Source: Phocaeicola_A sp964444735
GTDB lineage: Bacteria; Bacteroidota; Bacteroidia; Bacteroidales; Bacteroidaceae
Direction: 5' to 3'
Length of the DNA: 10,815 nt
NCBI GenBank assembly: GCA_964444735.1
Contig: CAYUIJ010000078.1
Span: 1 to 10,815 of the forward strand
Made by a program: the position numbers and the translations under genes. The notes beneath the pieces are model-generated. The model was not told the DNA's origin and made no database searches. It saw only the letters and a program-made list of their open reading frames with translations. This document shows positions 1 to 6,282 of the stretch, piece by piece (within the stretch, counting starts at the first letter, position 1; every line of letters begins with the position of its first letter).

Positions 1-13
1 CGCATGACGGGAC

Positions 14-165
14 AGAAACACGCCCCCGCGGACCCCTCTCCCGGTACTTCTCTTCCGAAGAGAAGTACCGTTTTGCTCAACAAAACGGGGCGTGCGAGCC
101 TCTGCCTGTACGGCGTTCTCAGAACGGCGGGGCTCGTGCGGCAGGCCGGTCTCCGGCGTGTTTCT
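14..165. repeat. Nested palindrome block inside the mobile-element side
   Basis: The gene-free stretch 1-489 contains a dense cluster of dyads. An 11-base inverted repeat (14-24 and 155-165, AGAAACACGCC and its complement) encloses three hairpins. The first, at 42-70, has 14-base perfect arms and a one-base loop. The second, at 68-88, has 8-base arms and a five-base loop and shares bases with the first. The third, at 114-126, has 6-base arms and one central base, and is itself flanked by CGAGCC (95-100) and GGCTCG (131-136). The 9-mer CAGAAACAC at 13-21 recurs at 309-317. Such clusters are seen at transfer origins, recombinase target sites and structured RNAs. Lying behind an integrase suggests a mobile-element cis site, but the role is an inference. 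No convincing gene was seen in 1-489. Confidence 0.6.
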
Positions 166-415
166 ACGGGGATTGTCGTTTCCTGTTCTCATCCAAAAAT
201 TCCGTCTTCTGTCTTACGGGGACAAACCAATCGGAGGCGCCGGCCCGCATCGCGCTCCTCTCTGAAATGCCCGGCCGCCTTTCAGTCGCAGGTGTCAAAC
301 AGGCCCGGCAGAAACACATATCCGTCTTGACGGACTGACGAATCCTGCACTATCCCATGATGCGCGCTCTGAACCCAAGGGCCTCACGGAAACGGCAGGC
401 CTGAGACAACGGCTG

Positions 416-449
416 AAAAAAAGACGGACGGCGCGGAATCCCCGCGCCG
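416..449 (-). terminator. Likely terminator of the integrase gene
   Basis: Read on the minus strand, about 40 bases after the integrase stop codon, there is a G+C-rich hairpin with 8-base perfect arms (429-436 and 442-449) and a five-base loop. Six bases further on comes a run of seven T (complement of the A run at 416-422). This fits an intrinsic terminator, although the gap between stem and T run is somewhat long. Confidence 0.55.
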
Positions 450-489
450 CCGGAAGGCACCCCCGCACGAGACAGGAAGAAAGGCACGG

Positions 490-1698
490 TCACAAGGACC
501 GCAGGACAAGGCTGTTCGCCCTGTCCACCGCCGAGGTGTCCAGCGAGGCAAGGTATATGCGCGTGGTTCCCTCCGAATCGTGCCCCATTGCCTCGCTGAT
601 AGTGGATACGGGTATGTTCCTGCTCCTGGCTATGCTGGCCCACGCGTGCCGGGCCACGTAGCTTGTCAGCGGAACGGGCAGGCCCAGCAGGTCTCCGATC
701 TTCTTCAATTTGGCGTTGACCAGATGTACCGCGTTCTTGTACTGCCGCCACCCGTCGTCACCCATGTCCCTGATTATCGGCAGCAGATAAGGCGTGTCCG
801 GGATGTCGTACTTGCCGGTGATCTCCTGCATGGGCTTTTCCCATTTGATGAACAGCTGCCGGCCGGTCTTGTGCCTGCGGTATGACAGAATGCCGTTCTG
901 CAGATCCTTCTTCTTCAGAAACGCCATGTCAATGAACGACATCCCCCTTGTGTAGAAGGAGAACATGAACATATCCCTGGCGAAATCCATTGCGGGGGAT
1001 AATGTCAGGTCAAGCCCGCGTATCTGACGGATGATTCTCAGAGGGACGGCCCTCTTGACAGTCCTGTCGATACCCGTATAGACGTGCCTGAACGGTTTCC
1101 GCTGTACTGTCAGCCCCTTCTCTGCCGCACGGTTGTAGATGGCCCGCAGGCCGCGCATGTAATAGGAGGACGAGTTCGGGCATATCCCCCTCGCCTTCAG
1201 GAAAGTCTCATACCTCACCATCAGGTCTGAGTCCGTCTCTTCCAGAAGCACATCCCTCTCGCCGAGAAAACGCCTGAAACTGTTCATGACGGCCGCGTAC
1301 CGCTCGGCCGTACGTTCCCTCCCCATTTGCCTCAGCTGCCTGACAAGCTCACACGCGAAAGACACGAAGCCTCCGGCCTCCGAAGGCGTAAGGTAGATTC
1401 TCACCACGTCTTCTGAGGTATAGTCGCGCCCCGCACGCTCCAGCCTGGAAACGATGTTTTTCAACCGTGCCGTGTCCTCCGCAATCCGGCTTCTTAACGC
1501 TGAAAGGTACGCGTACCGGCTCTGCCCGGTATCCGCCGGCAGAAGCACCCCGGCATGCAGCCTGTCCCATTCCGGCGAAAAAAGTCTGTAGCCGGTGCTG
1601 ATTTGCCGTGGCACACGGCCGTGAATCACTTGATAGTACAGTGTGCCCTCCCTCGTTGTGACTGAAGAGACACGGAATTTCACCTTAACAGATGTCAT
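490..1698 (-). CDS. Tyrosine recombinase / site-specific integrase of a mobile element
   Basis: This 402-residue protein cuts and rejoins DNA through a covalent 3'-phosphotyrosine link, and in this family drives element integration and excision or DNA inversion. The layout is the usual Bacteroidales one: an arm-DNA-binding domain (about 1-95), a SAM-like core-binding domain (about 110-205) and a catalytic domain (about 215-400). Visible catalytic residues are Arg251 (FYTRGMSF), Lys277 (RRHKTGR), Arg350 in YVARHAWAS, His373 in AMGHDS and the nucleophile Tyr382 in RIYLASLD. The first box II histidine is replaced by Tyr347, a substitution I believe is common in Bacteroidetes integrases. The ATG at 1698 fits the start of the arm-binding domain. 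The gene is more G+C-rich than the feo and ridA genes, consistent with acquisition. It is transcribed leftwards into the presumed element. Whether it mobilises an integrative element or flips a local segment cannot be decided here. No excisionase or second attachment site is visible. Confidence 0.9.
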   Translation of the reverse strand: MTSVKVKFRVSSVTTREGTLYYQVIHGRVPRQISTGYRLFSPEWDRLHAGVLLPADTGQSRYAYLSALRSRIAEDTARLKNIVSRLERAGRDYTSEDVVRIYLTPSEAGGFVSFACELVRQLRQMGRERTAERYAAVMNSFRRFLGERDVLLEETDSDLMVRYETFLKARGICPNSSSYYMRGLRAIYNRAAEKGLTVQRKPFRHVYTGIDRTVKRAVPLRIIRQIRGLDLTLSPAMDFARDMFMFSFYTRGMSFIDMAFLKKKDLQNGILSYRRHKTGRQLFIKWEKPMQEITGKYDIPDTPYLLPIIRDMGDDGWRQYKNAVHLVNAKLKKIGDLLGLPVPLTSYVARHAWASIARSRNIPVSTISEAMGHDSEGTTRIYLASLDTSAVDRANSLVLRSL

Positions 1699-1764
1699 AG
1701 CTGTTGTTTTTGATCGTCAGTCGTTATTTATCGGTTATTGTTGTTCTCCTTTTTGTTGTCTGTT

Positions 1765-1804
1765 AAAAAAGGCTGCCCCAGTATGAACTTGGGACGGCCT
1801 TTTG
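1765..1804. terminator. Imperfect bidirectional terminator-like hairpin
   Basis: An A run (1765-1770) leads into GGCTGCCCCAGT, a short loop around ATGA, then ACTTGGGACGGCC and TTTT. The stem is imperfect, with a G-U pair and mismatches. A-rich and T-rich flanks mean it could terminate in either direction. It lies upstream of the integrase start, so it could insulate the integrase gene from transcription arriving from the chromosome. Confidence 0.5.
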
Positions 1805-1810
1805 TATCTG

Positions 1811-1860
1811 TAAAAAAAAAGCGGGCAGGCCCTGACTCCACTCAGTCAAGGGCCTGCCCG
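1811..1860 (-). terminator. Strong intrinsic terminator on the minus strand
   Basis: A hairpin with an 11-base perfect G+C-rich arm pair (1822-1832 and 1850-1860), extended by TGACT/AGTCA after a one-base bulge, with loop CCACTC. On the minus strand it is followed directly by nine T (complement of 1812-1820). It would stop transcripts coming from the ridA/transglutaminase side before they enter the integrase gene. Whether it belongs to the chromosome or to the element is not clear. Confidence 0.75.
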
Positions 1861-1942
1861 GTCTCCCGTTCCTTTTGTATAATGCAAGTCCGACATAAAC
1901 TCAAAACATTTTTTCAGTTGCCGTTTTTTTAAAGAATACATT

Positions 1943-1989
1943 TGTCTGCCCGTATTGAACCCACGTTAACTCATAAACGGCATCAGACA
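1943..1989. repeat. Inverted repeat in the presumed element-chromosome junction
   Basis: The stretch 1699-2076 has no gene. Besides the two terminators it holds this dyad: TGTCTG (1943-1948) pairs with CAGACA (1984-1989), and CCGT (1950-1953) with ACGG (1977-1980), with a small bulge between. A second, overlapping inverted repeat is TGCCGTTT (1919-1926) against AAACGGCA (1975-1982). Base composition moves from G+C-rich to A+T-rich across 1,860-2,000, so the mobile-element end probably lies here. The attachment core cannot be identified without the other element end. Confidence 0.35.
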
Positions 1990-2076
1990 CCGGCTATGAA
2001 AATAAAAAATACAGGCTATAAAAACAAATCTGTCTCTCAGTCCGCTGTTTCTTTCGTGCCGCACAAACAGCATCTG

Positions 2077-3267
2077 TCACTTTCCCACAGACTGTATCCT
2101 GCTTCTTGTCTCCTTGGATATCTCCAGGAACATGTAATTCGGCTCTTTCAAACGAAGATTCTCTTCGTTCTCACGATACTTATTGGTGGCATACTGCTTG
2201 GATCGTTCAAACGTCAGGCGTGACATTTCTTCCTGTGACATGCCCGCCATGGTGGAATCAAGCTTCTCATCGGGGAAAAAATCGTCAAGATCAACATCTC
2301 CAATCATGGTTGTCTCCAGAAAATTCATGTCCTTATGCGACTTATCGGTGTAATATCCCACAAACATATGTCCGGGAATACGCACCAATATGGGATTGAT
2401 ATTGACAGCCTTCAGCAATGAGGCGAAAAGCACACTTCCGTCAACACAGTTGATCTGAGCCGCCTCAATCGCATCATCGAATGTTCTTACACGCTGTGCG
2501 AATACCACATTGGAAGACAGACTTGAATTTGAGATGGAACTGTATTTGAAATTACGCTTCTGCAATACATGCCACAAGGCATATACCTGCCTGTCAACCT
2601 GTCCGGCAGAGGCCTGATATCCCAAAAAGCGCTTTACAAGACGCATGTTCAGGGCTTCACGCAAAAGCCGGTCTATCTTGGGATTCTCCTCATTCACGTA
2701 TGCGGCAAAAAAGACCCCCGTATCGTGAAATTTATTTTTTGAATCAAGATATCCCAACAGACACTCGTTAACGCTTCGCACCGACAAGGTTTTTGTTTCT
2801 ACGGGCAATTTCTTGCCGTAAATCTCCATTGTCACAGAAAACGTCATAGGAGTAGACTGCACATTGTTTTTCAACGCCTCATAATTCCACACAATCTCAG
2901 GATAAACGGTATATTCCACTCCCGATTTTTCGAGCATAAACTCCGATACGGACTCAGCAAAGAAAGGAGATTCTTTCAATATAACGCGCACACGACTGTT
3001 TGAATGAGGCGATTTCACGCGCAATGCGATTCCCGACAACGGCTTACCCACATAATTGCTGTCGGCCGGAGACATAATCTCGGCATTCGTTGCGGCAGTG
3101 GCAAGAATGGCCGAGGGGAAAATATTGCCACCCAACTCGTCTGTAATCTCAAACCGCTGTTTCCACAATAAATTACGGCATACATAAAGTAGTACACCGC
3201 ATACAAAAATTACAAACAGCAAAACAAGAAGTCTGAGCCACTTGGCATTCGGCCGTATCGGATACAT
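2077..3267 (-). CDS. Membrane-anchored transglutaminase-like protein
   Basis: The 396-residue product starts with one hydrophobic membrane segment (about residues 11-30) preceded by basic residues, so the rest should lie outside the inner membrane. Near the C-terminus is a papain-like transglutaminase fold signature: Cys274 in INCVDGSVLFASLL, His300 in RIPGHMFVGYY and an acidic residue, Glu318, in NFLETTMIG where Asp is more usual. Residues 31-230 resemble no domain I recognise and look like a mixed, partly beta-rich extracytoplasmic region. Family members act as proteases, amidases or cross-linking enzymes, and some are inactive; the substrate here is unknown. The start codon is five bases after the ridA stop, so the two genes are very likely one operon with coupled translation. 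The fold assignment is fairly secure, the function is not. Confidence 0.75.
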   Translation of the reverse strand: MYPIRPNAKWLRLLVLLFVIFVCGVLLYVCRNLLWKQRFEITDELGGNIFPSAILATAATNAEIMSPADSNYVGKPLSGIALRVKSPHSNSRVRVILKESPFFAESVSEFMLEKSGVEYTVYPEIVWNYEALKNNVQSTPMTFSVTMEIYGKKLPVETKTLSVRSVNECLLGYLDSKNKFHDTGVFFAAYVNEENPKIDRLLREALNMRLVKRFLGYQASAGQVDRQVYALWHVLQKRNFKYSSISNSSLSSNVVFAQRVRTFDDAIEAAQINCVDGSVLFASLLKAVNINPILVRIPGHMFVGYYTDKSHKDMNFLETTMIGDVDLDDFFPDEKLDSTMAGMSQEEMSRLTFERSKQYATNKYRENEENLRLKEPNYMFLEISKETRSRIQSVGK

Positions 3268-3272
3268 TGTCG

Positions 3273-3650
3273 TTATTTTACAGCAATGCTTTCAACTTCT
3301 ACCAAAACGCCTTTCGGAAGTCCTTTCACAGCAACGGCAGAACGTGCGGGAAAATCACCTTCAAAATATTTGGCATAAACGGCATTCATGTCAGCAAACA
3401 AAGACATATCGGCCATGAAAACAGTGGTTTTCACAATGTTGTCAACAGTTAATCCAGCCTCGGCCAATACATTCCTTATGTTTTCAAAAACCTGCGTGGC
3501 CTGTTCGGTAATACCTCCCTCAACAACCTCTCCGGTTGCAGGATCGACAGGAATCTGCCCTGATAAAAACACCATACCGTTAGCCTCTATTGCCTGACTA
3601 TAAGGACCGATTGCAGCCGGTGCCTTTGCTGTAGCGATTACTTTTCTCAT
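3273..3650 (-). CDS. ridA: RidA family enamine/imine deaminase
   Basis: RidA proteins hydrolyse reactive enamine and imine intermediates, such as 2-aminoacrylate made by PLP-dependent serine/threonine dehydratases, protecting PLP enzymes from damage. They act as cytosolic trimers. The 125-residue length is typical for the family. Signature elements are visible along the protein: APAAIGPYSQA near residues 10-20 (Tyr17), the FLSGQIP strand near 28-34, PARSAVAV with the substrate-binding Arg103, and the C-terminal VEVESIAV carrying Glu119. The ATG at 3650 gives the canonical N-terminus. It is the first gene of a minus-strand pair with the transglutaminase-like gene and diverges from rho. The subfamily and exact substrate cannot be told from sequence alone. 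Confidence 0.93.
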   Translation of the reverse strand: MRKVIATAKAPAAIGPYSQAIEANGMVFLSGQIPVDPATGEVVEGGITEQATQVFENIRNVLAEAGLTVDNIVKTTVFMADMSLFADMNAVYAKYFEGDFPARSAVAVKGLPKGVLVEVESIAVK

Positions 3651-3705
3651 AATTATATTCCTTTATATTTAACATTAAACCAAACTATAGTGCTAAAATA
3701 CTGCT

Positions 3706-3721
3706 TTTTATACGTATAAAA
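3706..3721. promoter_or_regulatory. 16-base perfect palindrome upstream of ridA
   Basis: TTTTATACGTATAAAA is a perfect dyad lying 56 bases upstream of the ridA start codon. A loose -7-like sequence for ridA (TATAGTTTG on the minus strand, 3681-3689, spacing not ideal) would place it over the -33 region. It could be an operator for ridA. An A+T-rich palindrome of this size can also arise by chance in a window this long. Confidence 0.3.
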
Positions 3722-3816
3722 CGAAAAAATAAATAATATTCCATCAATTTTTACATTCATTAACAACAATATGAAATAAATCCTCCAAACGTATTAAAAA
3801 ATAATCCAAGAATAAT

Positions 3817-3845
3817 GTTGTTTTTCAATTTTATCATTATTTTTG
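3817..3845 (+). promoter_or_regulatory. Probable rho promoter
   Basis: TATTTTTG at 3838-3845 matches the Bacteroides -7 consensus TAnnTTTG exactly. GTTG at 3817-3820 is a one-mismatch -33 element, with a spacer of 17 bases, slightly shorter than usual. Transcription would start near 3,852 and give rho a leader of roughly 180 bases, which is long for a single housekeeping gene. Confidence 0.45.
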
Positions 3846-3910
3846 CAAGGCATTTATCAAAACAATGGTTCCGCCTGGATCCTGGAAAACAACAAAAAAT
3901 CCAAAACATA

Positions 3911-3940
3911 TTATCCTTTCAAGCCAGAACTTCAGGATAA
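3911..3940 (+). promoter_or_regulatory. Stem-loop in the rho leader
   Basis: TTATCCT (3911-3917) and AGGATAA (3934-3940) form a perfect 7-base stem, with an additional AAG/CTT pairing inside. It lies in the predicted leader of rho, upstream of the small reading frame at 3958. No T run follows, so it is not an intrinsic terminator. A role in autoregulation of rho is only a suggestion. Confidence 0.3.
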
Positions 3941-3957
3941 GTGAGTGAAAGTTCCGT

Positions 3958-4041
3958 ATGAATAAGATTGTTATTGCAAAGCCGTCTTTTTCATACCGGC
4001 AAAAGGATAAAAAGATTTATTTTATATTTTATTATGTATAA
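3958..4041 (+). CDS. Possible leader peptide overlapping the rho start
   Basis: A 27-codon frame begins at ATG 3958 (MNKIVIAKPSFSYRQ...) and stops with TAA at 4039-4041, overlapping the first eight bases of rho, whose ATG is at 4034. The overlap geometry would suit coupled translation or leader-peptide control. Enterobacterial rho also has a short upstream frame (rhoL), although no sequence similarity is claimed. No clear ribosome binding site precedes it, and a frame this short can occur by chance. Confidence 0.2.
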   Translation: MNKIVIAKPSFSYRQKDKKIYFIFYYV

Positions 4042-6073
4042 CATCATTCAATTAAACGACAAATCTCTGTCTGAACTTCAAACAATTGCCCAAGAGCTGG
4101 GTATCACCAAAATCCATTCTTACAAAAAAGAAAATTTAGTATATAAAATACTGGACGAGCAGGCCATTGCCGGAGCTTCAAAGAAAGCCGAGAGCGAAAA
4201 GAACAAGGAACCGCGCAGACGTTCGCGCATAACCAACAAAAAAGAGAATACAGAAGCCGTAAAAGTCTATACGGCCAGTCAAGACAAAACTGAAGAAACA
4301 GAAGAGAACACAGCTGCCGAAAAGGTTCAACCGGCCAATAAGACGAAAACTACGGAGAAAACCGCTGTCAAGGAAACCGCAACAGAAAAAACCGCCGAAG
4401 AGCAACCGAAGAAAAAGGAGCGCAAACCCGCAACAAAGAAAAAGACAACCACCAAAGCCGCAAAGGAGAAAGAAGAAAAGACCATTGCCGAAAAAGCAGC
4501 GGAAGAAAAAAACACAGTAACGGCTCCTGTAGAAAAGAAAGGAAAGGCGGCGGATCTTACCCTTGAAGAAATAGAACCGGCCAGCGGAATGGAAGACAAA
4601 GTTGCAAACAATACGGAAAATGACATGCCGGAAATAAGTGAAAGAGCTTCGGACAACGTATTTATTCCCATTGAAGACCTGCCTTCTGAAAAAGCGGAGA
4701 TACCGGCCGAACTGCTGAGCAAATTTGAAGCAACCAAAGCGGAAGTGCCGACAACTCAGCCTTCTGTCAATAACAGCAACAACAAGAACCGCAAGAACAA
4801 TAACCAGCAACGCTATTATAGCAACCAGCACCCGTACTACCAGCAGAACAACAATGACAATGACAATGCCCCGCGAGACAACAGAGGCTATCAGCAGGAT
4901 AAAAACGGATATCAGGACAGACACCCACAGGAACAGCGTGAAAAGGCATACGACTTCGAAGGAATTCTGAACGGCATGGGAGTTCTTGAAATCATGCAGG
5001 ACGGATATGGGTTTCTCCGTTCTTCCGACTATAACTATCTTTCATCGCCTGATGACATTTACGTATCGCAATCGCAAATCAAACTATTCGGACTGAAAAC
5101 CGGAGATGTGGCAGAAGGCTCTATCCGTCCGCCCAAAGAAGGCGAAAAATACTTCCCGCTGGTAAAGGTTTCGAAAATTAACGGGAAAGACCCGTCGGTT
5201 GTACGTGACCGCGTTCCCTTTGATCACCTTACACCTCTTTTCCCCGATGAAAAATTCAACCTTTGCAAAGGATATGACGATAACCTGTCAGCACGAGTAG
5301 TAGACCTGTTCGCTCCTATCGGCAAAGGACAGCGCGCCCTCATCGTGGCGCAGCCCAAAACCGGCAAGACCATCCTGATGAAAGACATCGCCAATGCCAT
5401 TGCCGAAAATCATCCAGACGTATACATGATCATGCTGCTGATTGACGAGCGCCCGGAAGAGGTTACCGATATGGCACGCAGCGTAAAAGCCGAAGTCATT
5501 GCCTCAACTTTTGACGAACCCGCAGAACGCCACGTAAAGATTGCAGGCATTGTTCTGGAAAAAGCAAAGAGAATGGTTGAATGCGGACACGATGTGGTAA
5601 TATTCTTAGACTCCATTACCCGGCTGGCACGCGCATACAATACCGTTTCACCGGCTTCGGGCAAGGTTCTGTCGGGCGGCGTGGATGCAAATGCACTGCA
5701 CAAGCCCAAAAGATTTTTCGGAGCGGCACGAAACATTGAAAACGGCGGCTCGCTAACTATCATTGCTACAGCTCTGATTGACACCGGATCGAAAATGGAC
5801 GAGGTTATCTTTGAAGAATTCAAGGGTACGGGCAACATGGAACTCCAGCTTGACCGCAACCTTTCAAACAAACGAATATTCCCGGCTGTCAATATTGTGG
5901 CTTCAAGCACCCGCCGCGATGATCTGTTGCATGACAGGCAAACACTTGACCGCATGTGGATTCTGCGCAAATATCTGGCAGACATGAACCCGATAGAGGC
6001 CATGACATTCGTAAAAGACCGTTTGGAAAAAACCAAAGACAATGAAGAGTTTCTTATGAGCATGAACTCATAA
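4034..6073 (+). CDS. rho: Transcription termination factor Rho with long disordered insertion
   Basis: Rho is a hexameric RNA-dependent ATPase that loads on nascent RNA and ends transcription. Starting at ATG 4034 gives 679 residues and an N-terminus (MYNIIQLNDKSLSELQTIAQ) that fits the Rho N-terminal helical domain (about 1-42). Then come about 260 low-complexity residues: a Lys/Glu/Ala/Thr-rich part (about 43-215), a more acidic stretch, and an Asn/Gln/Tyr-rich part (about 240-300). The cold-shock-like RNA-binding domain follows (about 305-390). The ATPase core shows Walker A AQPKTGKT (about 438-446), Walker B VVIFLDSITRLARAYN (about 517-532) and the Q/R-loop region around GGVDANALHKPKRFFGAARN. 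E. coli Rho has only 419 residues, and the difference is essentially the insertion. A Rho of this type in B. thetaiotaomicron is reported to phase-separate through its disordered region. An upstream TTG at 3968 in frame would add a non-homologous stretch and is rejected as the start. A terminator follows at 6,096. Confidence 0.97.
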   Translation: MYNIIQLNDKSLSELQTIAQELGITKIHSYKKENLVYKILDEQAIAGASKKAESEKNKEPRRRSRITNKKENTEAVKVYTASQDKTEETEENTAAEKVQPANKTKTTEKTAVKETATEKTAEEQPKKKERKPATKKKTTTKAAKEKEEKTIAEKAAEEKNTVTAPVEKKGKAADLTLEEIEPASGMEDKVANNTENDMPEISERASDNVFIPIEDLPSEKAEIPAELLSKFEATKAEVPTTQPSVNNSNNKNRKNNNQQRYYSNQHPYYQQNNNDNDNAPRDNRGYQQDKNGYQDRHPQEQREKAYDFEGILNGMGVLEIMQDGYGFLRSSDYNYLSSPDDIYVSQSQIKLFGLKTGDVAEGSIRPPKEGEKYFPLVKVSKINGKDPSVVRDRVPFDHLTPLFPDEKFNLCKGYDDNLSARVVDLFAPIGKGQRALIVAQPKTGKTILMKDIANAIAENHPDVYMIMLLIDERPEEVTDMARSVKAEVIASTFDEPAERHVKIAGIVLEKAKRMVECGHDVVIFLDSITRLARAYNTVSPASGKVLSGGVDANALHKPKRFFGAARNIENGGSLTIIATALIDTGSKMDEVIFEEFKGTGNMELQLDRNLSNKRIFPAVNIVASSTRRDDLLHDRQTLDRMWILRKYLADMNPIEAMTFVKDRLEKTKDNEEFLMSMNS

Positions 6074-6095
6074 ACACATATTCTGACTATTTACC

Positions 6096-6143
6096 GAGAG
6101 TGACATGGAAGAGCATCAATTTCTCCTTTGCCACTCTTTTTTT
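6096..6143 (+). terminator. Intrinsic terminator of rho
   Basis: GAGTG (6098-6102) pairs with CACTC (6132-6136). The stem is extended imperfectly by the purine-rich GGAAGA against TTCTCC, and is followed at once by seven T (6137-6143). It lies 25 bases past the rho stop codon. Confidence 0.65.
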
Positions 6144-6147
6144 ATCA

Positions 6148-6173
6148 TTTTCGAAAATGGCATTCATAATGCC
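6148..6173 (-). terminator. Possible tilS terminator and adjacent palindrome
   Basis: On the minus strand a hairpin with 6-base perfect arms (GGCATT 6159-6164, AATGCC 6168-6173) and a three-base loop is followed by ATTTTC. It sits 110 bases beyond the tilS stop codon, with convergent rho on the other side. A perfect 14-base palindrome, CATTTTCGAAAATG (6146-6159), abuts it. The T run is weak, so this is tentative. The rest of 6,174-6,282 shows nothing recognisable. Confidence 0.3.
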
Positions 6174-6282
6174 GTTTGCCGGCAGCCAAGTCACAGCAAG
6201 CTGACATCAAGGATCAGTAACAATACAGTATAAGATATAATTCTGATTTATAAGATTATAGTTCTTAATGGCACCGTGAATC

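Noticed and set aside
4..330. 108-codon open frame on the plus strand at the left edge
   Set aside because: It runs straight through the palindrome cluster, has a Ser/Arg/Pro-rich composition without any recognisable motif and no ribosome binding site is visible. High G+C content lengthens chance frames. It cannot be fully excluded as an element gene.
1943..1989. tRNA-like remnant on the minus strand (a GGGTTCAAT segment resembling a T loop)
   Set aside because: There is no matching T stem, acceptor stem or anticodon arm, so it is treated as a plain inverted repeat.
1992..2024. Imperfect direct repeat GGCTATGAAAA / GGCTATAAAAA
   Set aside because: Too short and A-rich to distinguish from chance, and no third copy or matching copy near the other edge is seen.
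3968..4033. TTG-initiated 22-residue extension of Rho
   Set aside because: The added residues do not resemble a Rho N-terminus, while the ATG at 4034 gives the expected one.
4178..4924. Long antisense frame opposite the disordered region of rho
   Set aside because: It translates into a Phe/Val/Ile/Leu-rich sequence that is the mirror of the Lys/Glu/Asn-rich coding strand, with no start context or neighbour support.
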